From assembly GCA_029062165.1 (NCBI GenBank), contig JAIDQQ010000023.1, forward strand, positions 212,368-276,367: a stretch of DNA of 64,000 nucleotides, read 5' to 3'. The notes beneath the pieces are model-generated. The model saw only the letters and a list, made by a program, of their open reading frames with translations, searched no databases and was not told where the DNA came from. The translations under genes were made by a program, and so were the position numbers. Positions 35,897-43,647 of the stretch are shown here, one piece after another. The number at the start of each line of letters is the position of its first letter. Within the stretch, counting starts at the first letter, position 1. The DNA is from Ruminococcus sp. GTDB lineage: Bacteria; Bacillota; Clostridia; Oscillospirales; Ruminococcaceae.

Positions 35897-36664
35897 ATGG
35901 AAGACAAACTTATAATAGGCGGTAGGGAATTTAATTCGAGATTTATATTAGGTTCGGGAAAATATTCGCTGAATCTGATAGAATCGGCTGTAAAGTACGC
36001 CGGTGCGGAGATAATAACCCTTGCGGTACGTCGTGCAAACTCAAAGGAACACGAGAACATTCTTGACTATATTCCGGAAAATATAACGTTATTACCGAAT
36101 ACTTCCGGAGCAAGAAACGCTGACGAAGCTGTAAGAATAGCACGTCTTGCAAGGGAGTTAGGTTGCGGAAATTTTGTCAAGATAGAGATAATGCGTGACA
36201 GTAAATATCTTCTGCCGGATAACGTCGAGACTGTAAAGGCTACTGAAATTCTCGCCAAAGAGGGATTTATAGTTATGCCGTATATGTACCCTGATTTGTA
36301 CACCGCCCGAGACCTCGTAAACGCCGGAGCTTCTGCGGTAATGCCCCTTGCTTCGCCGATAGGTTCAAACAAGGGACTTGCTACAAAGGAGTTCATACAG
36401 ATTCTTATTGACGAAATCGACTTGCCGATAATAGTAGATGCCGGAATAGGCAGACCCTCACAGGCGTGCGAGGTCATGGAAATGGGTGCAGATGCCGTAA
36501 TGTGCAATACCGCACTCGCTACCGCCGGAGACTTACCAGTTATGGCGGAGGCGTTCAGACAGGCTGTACAGGCTGGCAGAAAAGCATATCTTTCCGGACT
36601 TGGACGTGTCCTTACAAGAGGAGCGTCGGCAAGCGATACGCTTACAGGATTTCTGCACGACTGA
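35897..36664 (+). CDS. thiG: Thiazole synthase
   Basis: A 255-residue TIM-barrel enzyme that builds the thiazole phosphate from DXP, ThiS thiocarboxylate and dehydroglycine. FILGSGKY is near residue 16, the Schiff-base lysine region VKIEIM near 95, [14 protein letters not shown] near 150 and [17 protein letters not shown] near 185. The start follows AAAGGAGA. Confidence 0.96.
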   Translation: MEDKLIIGGREFNSRFILGSGKYSLNLIESAVKYAGAEIITLAVRRANSKEHENILDYIPENITLLPNTSGARNADEAVRIARLARELGCGNFVKIEIMRDSKYLLPDNVETVKATEILAKEGFIVMPYMYPDLYTARDLVNAGASAVMPLASPIGSNKGLATKEFIQILIDEIDLPIIVDAGIGRPSQACEVMEMGADAVMCNTALATAGDLPVMAEAFRQAVQAGRKAYLSGLGRVLTRGASASDTLTGFLHD

Positions 36665-36707
36665 TTAAATAAATTTATCAATTACCTGCTCCGGAATTTT
36701 ACTGAAA

Positions 36708-36723
36708 TGTTCCACGTGGAACA
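36708..36723. promoter_or_regulatory. parS: parS-like ParB binding site, copy 1
   Basis: TGTTCCACGTGGAACA, a perfect 16-base palindrome identical to a parS variant of chromosomal ParB (consensus TGTTNCACGTGAAACA; this perfectly symmetrical form is known in other phyla). It lies in the thiG-thiH gap, flanked by AAA and TTT. Confidence 0.82.
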
Positions 36724-36776
36724 TTTTTCAGAAAAACAATGAAAATATTTATGAAATGTGGTGAAAATTCAGTAAT

Positions 36777-38027
36777 ATGGAAAACAATTATTTTATAGAT
36801 TCAGATAAACTTTCCGAAAGTGCTTTGAGGAAAAAACACGAACTGGAAAATAATCCGTCAGGGCGTACTAATCATATGGAGTACATGGACGGCATGGAAA
36901 AAATTAACTCCGATATCCGTGACAAGATAATATCTGCAATGAATGAATACGATTATAATATGTATACTCCGGAAGATGTCCGTAAGGCATTACAGCACGA
37001 AAGGTGTACGGTAGAAGACTTTAAAGCCTTGTTGTCGCCGTCCGCTGAACCGTTTCTTGAGGAAATGGCTGAAAAAGCACGTCTGGAAACAAGAAAACAT
37101 TTCGGAAATACCGTATATTTGTTCACGCCGTTGTATATCGCCAACTACTGTGAAAATTACTGTGTTTACTGCGGTTTCAACTGTTACAACGACATAAAGC
37201 GTATGAAACTCAATACTGAACAGATTGAAAAGGAAATGAAAGTCATAGCAGATAGCGGTATGGAAGAAATACTGATACTCACAGGCGAAAGCCGTTCCGC
37301 AAGTGGTGTTGAATATATCGGCGAAGCGTGCAGACTTGCAAGGAAATATTTCCGTATGGTAGGTCTTGAAATATATCCGGTAAATACTGACGAGTACAGA
37401 TATTTACATGAATGCGGTGCGGATTATGTGACGGTATTTCAGGAAACTTACGACAGTGTACGTTATGAACAGTTGCACCTTATGGGACATAAAAGAGTAT
37501 TTCCGTATCGTGTAGACGCTCAAGAAAGGGCTTTAATGGGGGGTATGCGTGGTATAGCGTGTTCGGCTCTGCTTGGACTTTCTGATTTCCGGAAAGACGC
37601 TCTCGCAAGTGCATTGCACGTTTATTATCTGCAACGGAAATATCCTCACGCAGAAATATCCCTGTCATGCCCACGTCTAAGACCTATCATAAACAACGAC
37701 AAAATAAATCCGCTTGACGTACATGAAAAACAGTTGTGTCAGGTACTATGTGCCTACAGGATTTTTCTTCCGTTCTGTAATATAACGGTGTCGTCACGTG
37801 AAAGCGAAAGTTTCCGGAATGGTATAGTAAAAATATGTGCTACAAAAGTTTCCGCCGGAGTTTCTACCGGTATCGGTGACCACGAAAGCAAATACACCGG
37901 AAAGGAGAACAGTTCAGCAGGTGACGAACAGTTTGAAATAAACGACAGCAGAAGTTTCCGGCAGATGTATAACGATATGTCCGCCGAAGGTCTGCAACCT
38001 GTCCTGAATGATTATCTCTATGTTTAA
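36777..38027 (+). CDS. thiH: 2-iminoacetate synthase (tyrosine lyase) ThiH
   Basis: A 416-residue radical SAM enzyme that cleaves tyrosine to dehydroglycine and p-cresol for thiazole synthesis in anaerobes. The CxxxCxxC motif is CENYCVYCGF (about residue 123), preceded by VYLFTPLYIANY. GESRSASGVEYI and ALLGLSDFRKDAL are family segments. The ATG at 36777 has only a weak GTGGTG site. The start lies 53 bases after the parS-like palindrome. Confidence 0.95.
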   Translation: MENNYFIDSDKLSESALRKKHELENNPSGRTNHMEYMDGMEKINSDIRDKIISAMNEYDYNMYTPEDVRKALQHERCTVEDFKALLSPSAEPFLEEMAEKARLETRKHFGNTVYLFTPLYIANYCENYCVYCGFNCYNDIKRMKLNTEQIEKEMKVIADSGMEEILILTGESRSASGVEYIGEACRLARKYFRMVGLEIYPVNTDEYRYLHECGADYVTVFQETYDSVRYEQLHLMGHKRVFPYRVDAQERALMGGMRGIACSALLGLSDFRKDALASALHVYYLQRKYPHAEISLSCPRLRPIINNDKINPLDVHEKQLCQVLCAYRIFLPFCNITVSSRESESFRNGIVKICATKVSAGVSTGIGDHESKYTGKENSSAGDEQFEINDSRSFRQMYNDMSAEGLQPVLNDYLYV

Positions 38028-38619
38028 GATTATATGCGTTACGGACAGAAAACTTTGTCAGGAAGATTTTCTGAAAAGGATTGAAAAAATAGCATCTGCA
38101 AAGCCGGACAGAATAATGTTTCGTGATAAGGATTGCAATGATGATGACTATGTTAAAACAGCTTTTAATATACTGAACATAAGTGATAAGTATGATGTAC
38201 CTTGTAGTATGTACAGAAAATTTGACAAGTTCAGTAATATTCATATGACAATGCCTATGTTACAGCATATCCGTCTGAAAGATATGAATTTTATTAATCT
38301 TGCGGGTGCTTCGGTACATTCTGTTGAAGAGGCGATAGAGGCTGAAAAAATGTGCGTTGATTACGTTATAGCCGGACACATTTTTCAAACGGACTGTAAA
38401 AAAGGTCTCACACCTCGTGGGCTTGAATTTTTAAGTCGGATATGCAATGCGGTAAAAATTCCGGTCTATGCGATAGGCGGAATAAATGCGGATAATATAC
38501 ATCTCATTGCGGAATCCGGAGCGTCCGGAGCTTGTATAATGAGCGGTTTTATGACCTGTGAAAATCCTGTCGGATATATAAAGCAGTTAAGAAAGGAAGT
38601 GGCAGATATTGAAGTTTGA
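38020..38619 (+). CDS. TenI-like thiazole tautomerase (ThiE paralogue)
   Basis: A 199-residue TIM-barrel protein of the ThiE/TenI family. It lacks the ThiE diphosphate-binding pattern QLREK (here MFRDKD) and the SPTK loop (here TDCKKGL). The AGHIFQTDCKKGLTPRG stretch and YAIGGINADNI mark the TenI-like clostridial branch that isomerises the thiazole product. The ATG overlaps the thiH stop by 8 bases. A second synthase follows, which supports a non-ThiE role. Confidence 0.85.
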   Translation: MFKIICVTDRKLCQEDFLKRIEKIASAKPDRIMFRDKDCNDDDYVKTAFNILNISDKYDVPCSMYRKFDKFSNIHMTMPMLQHIRLKDMNFINLAGASVHSVEEAIEAEKMCVDYVIAGHIFQTDCKKGLTPRGLEFLSRICNAVKIPVYAIGGINADNIHLIAESGASGACIMSGFMTCENPVGYIKQLRKEVADIEV

Positions 38620-39232
38620 TAAAAATATTCTCACTCTTTACGCCGTCACGGACAGAACGCATTTAAACGGAAGAAGTCTCGCTGAATCGGTAGAACAGGC
38701 TATACAAGGTGGCGTTACCTGCGTGCAGTTGAGGGAAAAAAATATATCTTTTGCGGAATACGTTTCAATAGCTAAAAATATACGTGAAGTCTGTACCGAT
38801 TACGGCGTACCGCTGATAATAAATGACGATTACAGGGTGGCTCTCGAAAGCGGTGCGGATGGTGTACACGTCGGGGCGGAAGATATGTCGGTTGCATATA
38901 TAAGAAGTCACGTCGGGGATAATTTCATAATCGGAGCAACCGCAAAGACCATAGAACAGGCACAGCAGGCACAGGCGGACGGTGCAGACTATTTAGGAGT
39001 AGGAGCGGTTTTTCCGTCCCCGACAAAAAAGAATGCTATCCGTATAACACCGGAAATACTCCGTGAAATCTGTCGGAGTGTAGAAATTCCGGTAGTAGCG
39101 ATAGGCGGAATAAATGCGGAAAACGTCCACCTTATAAAAGACTGCGGCCAAGCCGGTATAGCTGTAGTATCGGCGTTATTCGGACAGCGTGATATAATAA
39201 AATCTGCTGAACTTCTCCGGAAAAAATCGTGA
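38609..39232 (+). CDS. thiE: Thiamine phosphate synthase
   Basis: A 207-residue TIM-barrel enzyme joining HMP-PP and thiazole phosphate. The diphosphate site CVQLREK is near residue 37, LIINDDYRVALESGADGVHVG near 70-90 (split), ATAKTIEQA near 110 and VFPSPTKK near 137. The start is TTG at 38609 behind AAAGGAAG, overlapping the TenI-like gene by 11 bases. Confidence 0.94.
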   Translation: MKFDKNILTLYAVTDRTHLNGRSLAESVEQAIQGGVTCVQLREKNISFAEYVSIAKNIREVCTDYGVPLIINDDYRVALESGADGVHVGAEDMSVAYIRSHVGDNFIIGATAKTIEQAQQAQADGADYLGVGAVFPSPTKKNAIRITPEILREICRSVEIPVVAIGGINAENVHLIKDCGQAGIAVVSALFGQRDIIKSAELLRKKS

Positions 39233-39244
39233 AATATACGAAAA

Positions 39245-39260
39245 TGTTCCACGTGGAACA
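39245..39260. promoter_or_regulatory. parS: parS-like ParB binding site, copy 2
   Basis: Second exact TGTTCCACGTGGAACA, 2.5 kb from the first. The following bases TTTTTCAGAAAA are also shared with copy 1. It lies 12 bases after the thiE stop and before the small membrane protein genes. Confidence 0.82.
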
Positions 39261-39285
39261 TTTTTCAGAAAAGCAGGTGAGTAAA

Positions 39286-39543
39286 ATGAAAAAGAAACTG
39301 AAAATAATAATTCCGCTGATTATTGCGATAATTCTGCTTGTACCAATTAAAGAACATTACAAAGACGGCGGAACAGTAAAATATAATGCGGTATTATGGG
39401 GCGTGACAAAACATCATGGAATGACATATGATTCTGCCGGAAACTCCGGATATAATACCGGAACAACTGTCAGAATACTTTGTTTTAAGGTTTACAGCAA
39501 TTATCCGAAGTTTGTTCCGTCCTCTCAACAGAAAGGAGCATAA
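39286..39543 (+). CDS. Small membrane protein, tandem copy 1
   Basis: An 85-residue protein: three-lysine N-terminus, one hydrophobic segment (residues 5-22), then an exported polar domain with KDGGTVKYNAVLWGVTK. The ATG at 39286 follows CAGGTGAG. A frame from 39229 would translate the parS palindrome as MFHVEHF and is rejected. It lies inside the thiamine operon. Small Firmicute proteins with a KDGGT.Y.A.L pattern are common and uncharacterised. Confidence 0.75.
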   Translation: MKKKLKIIIPLIIAIILLVPIKEHYKDGGTVKYNAVLWGVTKHHGMTYDSAGNSGYNTGTTVRILCFKVYSNYPKFVPSSQQKGA

Positions 39544-39545
39544 CA

Positions 39546-39794
39546 ATGAAAAAGAAATTAAAAATAATTATTCCGCTGATTATTGCGGTGATTCTGCTTG
39601 TACCGGTTAAAGAATGTCTGAAAGACGGCGGAACGATAAAATATAATGCTGTTTTGTGGGGCGTTACAAAAGAACATTCAATGAGAAGGGATTCCGCCGG
39701 AAATCATGGTCTTAGCACCGGAATAATCGTCAGAATACTTTGGTTTGACGTTTACAAAGATTTAGAATTTATCCCAGACCAGAAAGGAGCGTAA
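39546..39794 (+). CDS. Small membrane protein, tandem copy 2
   Basis: An 82-residue paralogue of the previous gene with the same N-terminal span and KDGGTIKYNAVLWGVTK. Large parts of the DNA are also nearly identical, so the duplication is fairly recent. Start 2 bases after the first copy behind AAAGGAG. The two copies diverge most in residues 45-65. Confidence 0.75.
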   Translation: MKKKLKIIIPLIIAVILLVPVKECLKDGGTIKYNAVLWGVTKEHSMRRDSAGNHGLSTGIIVRILWFDVYKDLEFIPDQKGA

Positions 39795-39797
39795 CAA

Positions 39798-40580
39798 TTG
39801 AAAAAAGTACTTACAATAGCCGGTAGCGACAGTTCCGGCGGAGCAGGTATACAGGCGGACATTAAAACAATGACCATGCATGGAGTATACGCCATGAGTG
39901 TCATAACCGCCCTCACTGCACAGAATACCACCGGAGTACGTGCGATATATCCGGTATCTGCTGAATTTCTGAAACAACAGATAGATTCAGTTTTTGAGGA
40001 TATACGCCCCGACGCTATAAAAATCGGTATGGTATCAACTCCGGAGCAGGCAGAAATTATAGCCGAAAGACTTGAATTTTATAAAGCTGAAAACATAGTC
40101 ACTGACCCTGTAGCCGTTTCAACGAGTGGTTCAGAATTAAGTACCGCAGAAACTTACGAAGTATTGAAGAATAAAATATTTCCGTTATCCGTCCTGATTA
40201 CACCTAACATACCGGAATCGGAAAAGATTTCCGGAATGAAAATAGACACTCCGGAAGATATGGTTAAAATATCTGAATATATTTCAGGAAAATACAGATG
40301 TTCGGTTTTGTGCAAAGGCGGACACTTAAAAGAAAACGCAGATGATTTCCTGTACAGCGAGGGTAAAGGGAAATGGTACAGAGGTGAACGCCTTACTGAT
40401 AAAGAACTACACGGCACAGGGTGTACGCTTTCGAGTGCCATAGCCTCTAACCTTGCGAAAGGATATACGCTTGAAAAAAGCGTACAGTCTGCAAAAAAAT
40501 ATATTTCAGACTGTATAGAAAGTGTATCGGATATAGGTCACGGAAGTAAGCCATTGAATCACATGAAAGGAGTTTTATAA
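39798..40580 (+). CDS. thiD: Hydroxymethylpyrimidine/phosphomethylpyrimidine kinase
   Basis: A 260-residue ribokinase-fold enzyme phosphorylating HMP twice to HMP-PP. The N-terminal [19 protein letters not shown] and [16 protein letters not shown], and the C-terminal catalytic [17 protein letters not shown] (Asp/Gly-rich anion hole) are intact. The start is TTG at 39798 behind AAAGGAG. Confidence 0.96.
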   Translation: MKKVLTIAGSDSSGGAGIQADIKTMTMHGVYAMSVITALTAQNTTGVRAIYPVSAEFLKQQIDSVFEDIRPDAIKIGMVSTPEQAEIIAERLEFYKAENIVTDPVAVSTSGSELSTAETYEVLKNKIFPLSVLITPNIPESEKISGMKIDTPEDMVKISEYISGKYRCSVLCKGGHLKENADDFLYSEGKGKWYRGERLTDKELHGTGCTLSSAIASNLAKGYTLEKSVQSAKKYISDCIESVSDIGHGSKPLNHMKGVL

Positions 40581-40581
40581 T

Positions 40582-41895
40582 ATGAAAAACTACAGTACAC
40601 AAATGGAAGCCGGTAAAAAAGGGATAATAACGCCGGAAATGAAAATAGTCGCCGAAAAGGAGTACATCACACCGGAGGAACTTTGCGGACTTGTTGCGAA
40701 AGGTGAAGTATGTATATCATGCAATATAAATCATAAGTCGATATCGCCGGAGGGGATAGGCACAAAAATGCGTACCAAAATAAACGTAAATTTAGGCATA
40801 TCCGGAGACTGCAACAACTACGAAAACGAAATGAAAAAGGTAGAAATAGCCCTTAAATACGGTGCAGATGCCATAATGGATTTGAGTAATTACGGCAAAA
40901 CAAATACTTTCCGTAAACAGCTTATAGAAAAGTCTCCGGCAATGATAGGCACAGTACCTATGTACGATGCCATAGGGTATCTCGAAAAGGATTTACTTGA
41001 AATAAAAGCGGAAGACTTCCTGAAAGTAGTGAAAGCCCACGCAGAAGAGGGTGTGGACTTCATGACGATACACGCCGGAATAAATCGCCGTGCTGTTGAG
41101 GCATTCCGACGTGATAAGCGTAAAATGAATATAGTTTCAAGAGGAGGTTCATTGTTATTTGCGTGGATGATGATGACTGGTAATGAAAATCCGTTCTATG
41201 AGTATTACGACGATGTTCTTGATATACTCCATGAATACGACTGTACAATAAGTCTCGGAGACGCACTTAGACCAGGTTGTATAGACGATTCGACAGACGC
41301 CGGACAGATAGCAGAATTAATCGAACTCGGTGCGTTGACTGAACGTGCATGGGCTAAGGACGTGCAAGTAATGGTAGAAGGTCCGGGACATATGGCGATT
41401 AATGAAATATCGGCGAACATGAAGCTACAGAAGCGAATCTGTCATAATGCACCGTTCTATGTATTAGGACCATTGGTTACAGATATAGCCCCTGGGTATG
41501 ACCATATAACATCAGCGATAGGCGGAGCGGTAGCAGGTTCAGCGGGTGCGGATTTCCTTTGCTACGTTACACCGGCGGAACATCTCCGACTTCCCGACAT
41601 AGACGACGTAAAAGAGGGAGTAATTGCAAGCCGTATCGCCGGACACGTTGCCGATATTGCAAAAGGTATACCGCACGCCACAGACCCTGATAACGCTATG
41701 GCAGAAGCCCGTCACGCTATGGACTGGGAAAAGATGTTCGATATTGCCATTGACGGCGATAAAGCTCGTGAATATTTTGAAAGTACACCACCGGCAGACC
41801 GTCACACCTGTTCAATGTGCGGTAAGATGTGTGCGGTACGTACTACTAATAAGATTCTCAATGGTGAGAAAGTAGAATTTTGTTCGGAGAAGTAA
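40582..41895 (+). CDS. thiC: Phosphomethylpyrimidine synthase
   Basis: A 437-residue radical-SAM-like enzyme rearranging AIR to HMP phosphate. Segments include [53 protein letters not shown] and [14 protein letters not shown]. The C-terminal iron-sulfur motif reads CSMCGKMC, one residue shorter than the CX2CX4C of longer ThiC. This is the shorter form without the large N-terminal extension. The start follows GAAAGGAG. Last classical thi gene of the operon. Confidence 0.96.
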   Translation: MKNYSTQMEAGKKGIITPEMKIVAEKEYITPEELCGLVAKGEVCISCNINHKSISPEGIGTKMRTKINVNLGISGDCNNYENEMKKVEIALKYGADAIMDLSNYGKTNTFRKQLIEKSPAMIGTVPMYDAIGYLEKDLLEIKAEDFLKVVKAHAEEGVDFMTIHAGINRRAVEAFRRDKRKMNIVSRGGSLLFAWMMMTGNENPFYEYYDDVLDILHEYDCTISLGDALRPGCIDDSTDAGQIAELIELGALTERAWAKDVQVMVEGPGHMAINEISANMKLQKRICHNAPFYVLGPLVTDIAPGYDHITSAIGGAVAGSAGADFLCYVTPAEHLRLPDIDDVKEGVIASRIAGHVADIAKGIPHATDPDNAMAEARHAMDWEKMFDIAIDGDKAREYFESTPPADRHTCSMCGKMCAVRTTNKILNGEKVEFCSEK

Positions 41896-41899
41896 TCGT

Positions 41900-42373
41900 A
41901 TGGCAAAAGTGGTAATGGTATGTGGTAGGATTTGTAGTGGCAAGAGTACGTATGCCGAAAAGTTACGCACGGAATATAATGCCGTATTGCTTTCCGTAGA
42001 CGAAATAATGTTGACTGTTTTCGGACAAAATGCCGGTGAAAAACATGATGAATATGTAGTAAAAATAAAAGAATATCTGCTGAAAAAAATACCGGAGTTC
42101 ATTTCTGTCGGAATAAATGTAATATTGGACTGGGGTTTCTGGACAAGACAGGAAAGAGATTTCACAAAAAATTTCTGTAAAATGCGTGATATTGCTTGCG
42201 AGTTGCATTATATTGATATAACCGACGAGGTCTGGAGACAGCGTATAAATAATCGTAATGAAATGGTATCTGCCGGAAAATCGGAGTTTTATTTTATAGA
42301 CAAAGCCCTTGCGGATAAATTCAGTTCAGTTTTTGAAGTCCCCGACAAACAGGAAATCGACGTATTTATATAA
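41900..42373 (+). CDS. P-loop kinase of the AAA_33/zeta-toxin-like type
   Basis: A 157-residue nucleotide-binding protein. Walker A is CGRICSGKSTYAEKL at the N-terminus. SVDEIML (about residue 32) and LDWGFWTRQERD (about 76) fit the substrate-binding and Walker B regions of small kinases. WRQRINNRNE fits a lid. It starts 4 bases after thiC and has its terminator after it, so it belongs to the thiamine operon. A role in vitamin kinase chemistry is only a guess. Confidence 0.8.
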   Translation: MAKVVMVCGRICSGKSTYAEKLRTEYNAVLLSVDEIMLTVFGQNAGEKHDEYVVKIKEYLLKKIPEFISVGINVILDWGFWTRQERDFTKNFCKMRDIACELHYIDITDEVWRQRINNRNEMVSAGKSEFYFIDKALADKFSSVFEVPDKQEIDVFI

Positions 42374-42382
42374 ACAAAAAAG

Positions 42383-42414
42383 CCTGAGAATCATTAAAAA
42401 TTCTCAGGTTTTTT
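42383..42414 (+). terminator. Terminator of the thiamine operon
   Basis: Nine-pair stem CCTGAGAAT/ATTCTCAGG with an A run on the left and six T on the right; can act both ways. Confidence 0.9.
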
Positions 42415-42436
42415 GCGTTTTGCGTGTGATTAAACA

Positions 42437-42462
42437 AAGTCCCTTTTTACAGGGACTTTTTC
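42437..42462 (-). terminator. Hairpin downstream of the small-peptide locus
   Basis: Stem AAGTCCCT/AGGGACTT with a six-base loop, 6 bases beyond the stop at 42468. The T tract is better on the + strand than on the -, so it may act on both. Confidence 0.6.
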
Positions 42463-42467
42463 AGTTT

Positions 42468-42887
42468 TTAATTTTTAGTTAATACTACTGTTCCGTCGGG
42501 ACGTACTTCTATAGTATAGTCTTTGAGTACAGCTATAATCATTGAAGCTCCTAAAGAAACCGCAAGTATGATTATAGCTATAGCCTGTGCAGTTCCGATT
42601 GAAAGTTCAGCCGATACAGCCGTAACAGCAGGTGCAACACCAACTATACCCATAATTTTATTTGGAGTTAATAAAGTAGTAGCAAGTGCAGTACCAGATA
42701 ATGTAAGAGCAGTGATTACAGCATTTTTGGTTTTTCTTGAAGATTTTGATAATTTTTCTAATTTTGCCAGTTTATTTGCCAAAGGGGCTTTAACAATAAT
42801 GTTTTTTTCGCCTCTTCTACAAGCGGATTGGAGTTCCTGTTTAGTACTTACACAAACCGCTGTATTTTTTTTCTGGAAAAATCCCAT
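42468..42887 (-). CDS. Two-span membrane protein of the small-peptide locus
   Basis: A 139-residue protein. A basic, Lys/Ser-rich N-terminal domain (residues 1-58, with QELQSACRRGEKNIIVKAPL) precedes two hydrophobic stretches rich in Ala, Gly and Thr (about 60-95 and 100-125) and a short TIEVRPDGTVVLTKN tail. The ATG at 42887 follows AAGAGGAG; 42917 has no ribosome site and overlaps the upstream peptide gene. Function unknown. Confidence 0.7.
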   Translation of the reverse strand: MGFFQKKNTAVCVSTKQELQSACRRGEKNIIVKAPLANKLAKLEKLSKSSRKTKNAVITALTLSGTALATTLLTPNKIMGIVGVAPAVTAVSAELSIGTAQAIAIIILAVSLGASMIIAVLKDYTIEVRPDGTVVLTKN

Positions 42888-42901
42888 ATGTATTCTCCTC
42901 T

Positions 42902-43018
42902 TCAGTATGATACGCAAACATTGTTAGAACTGATTGTTTCAATTACCTGATTAACGGCTTCAAGAATTATTGAAGCAATTTTTAAAACCTTTGAAACAAT
43001 TTGAAAAAACTTTCTCAT
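42902..43018 (-). CDS. 38-residue peptide with amphipathic helix
   Basis: A short ORF starting MRKFFQIVSKVLKIASIILE. It begins behind a strong GAAAGGAGTG site 8 bases from the ATG, the best indication that it is translated. The first 28 residues should form a cationic amphipathic helix. It is 15 bases upstream of the 139-residue membrane protein and transcribed from a perfect promoter. Its class is unknown; bacteriocin-like, toxin-like or membrane-partner roles are all possible. Confidence 0.55.
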   Translation of the reverse strand: MRKFFQIVSKVLKIASIILEAVNQVIETISSNNVCVSY

Positions 43019-43051
43019 AAATTTAACACTCCTTTCTTAAAAATTGAAAAT

Positions 43052-43162
43052 TCAGTCACTATTTTTATCTGTATTTTTTTTATCGTCCTTTAATATCATA
43101 AAAATCATTATGATTACACCGGCACAAAATACGCCTACACTTTCAAAAAATTTGTTTATAAT
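43052..43162 (-). CDS. Possible 36-residue single-span peptide with a non-AUG start
   Basis: An open frame with a hydrophobic core VGVFCAGVIIMIFMILKDD and a charged tail. AAAGGAGTG lies 5 bases before an ATT codon (43162-43160); an in-frame TGA lies just before it and the first ATG is only in the hydrophobic core. So it either starts at ATT/ATA or has lost its start codon. It is first behind the promoter at 43201. Confidence 0.35.
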   Translation of the reverse strand: MINKFFESVGVFCAGVIIMIFMILKDDKKNTDKNSD

Positions 43163-43200
43163 ATTTCACTCCTTTAGCATAATTATTGTTCTTTATGCAT

Positions 43201-43229
43201 ATTATACAATATTTTTCTGCAAATGTCAA
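43201..43229 (-). promoter_or_regulatory. Consensus promoter of the small-peptide locus
   Basis: On the - strand TTGACA, 17-base spacer, TATAAT, both hexamers perfect. The upstream side is a TATA-rich run that may act as an UP element. Confidence 0.9.
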
Positions 43230-43280
43230 ATATAATTATATATATATTGATATGACAGTTGGCGTTTTGTTTAATTCAGT

Positions 43281-43317
43281 AAAAAATCCCCTGAAAATTT
43301 TTCAGGGGAAGTTTTTT
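43281..43317. terminator. Bidirectional terminator below the 104-residue gene
   Basis: Stem TCCCCTGAAA/TTTCAGGGGA with six A on the left and six T on the right. On the - strand it ends the asnA-hypothetical unit. Confidence 0.85.
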
Positions 43318-43329
43318 GCGTTTCGTGTG

Positions 43330-43644
43330 TTAAATCATGATAGTTTCAAGTTTTTGTACATAGTCGTAAATATCTTCAATCGTTTCAAAATCGACAACGG
43401 ATTTACAAAAATATTCGTCTTTATCGAAACTGATGCATTCCAAATCAACCCAGTAACAGCCGTTACTTTCAAATAACTGAATAATTCCCTCACTGCTTCC
43501 GGCAGAAAGTTCAATCCTGTAATTATGATAGTACATTTCAACTTTTTTCTGATAAGATGCATTTTTTACCGTAATTCCCATATCAGACCATATATTTTTC
43601 TGTATATTTAACCAGTTATCAAATAAGCGGAATTTATCGTCCAT
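43330..43644 (-). CDS. Hypothetical protein behind asnA
   Basis: A 104-residue acidic protein with several Trp, Tyr and Phe residues (LFDNWLNIQKNIW, ESNGCYWVDLECISF) and a C-terminal helix. The style is that of small immunity-type proteins, but no family is recognised. It starts 3 bases after the asnA stop. Confidence 0.6.
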   Translation of the reverse strand: MDDKFRLFDNWLNIQKNIWSDMGITVKNASYQKKVEMYYHNYRIELSAGSSEGIIQLFESNGCYWVDLECISFDKDEYFCKSVVDFETIEDIYDYVQKLETIMI

Positions 43645-43647
43645 TGA

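Noticed and set aside
36708..36723. CACGTG palindrome as a transcription terminator
   Set aside because: Stem is symmetrical without a loop, and the T run is short; two exact copies match parS better.
39229..39285. Longer N-terminus MKYTKMFHVEHF for the small membrane protein
   Set aside because: It is the translation of the parS-like palindrome; a ribosome site and hydrophobic N-terminus point to 39286.
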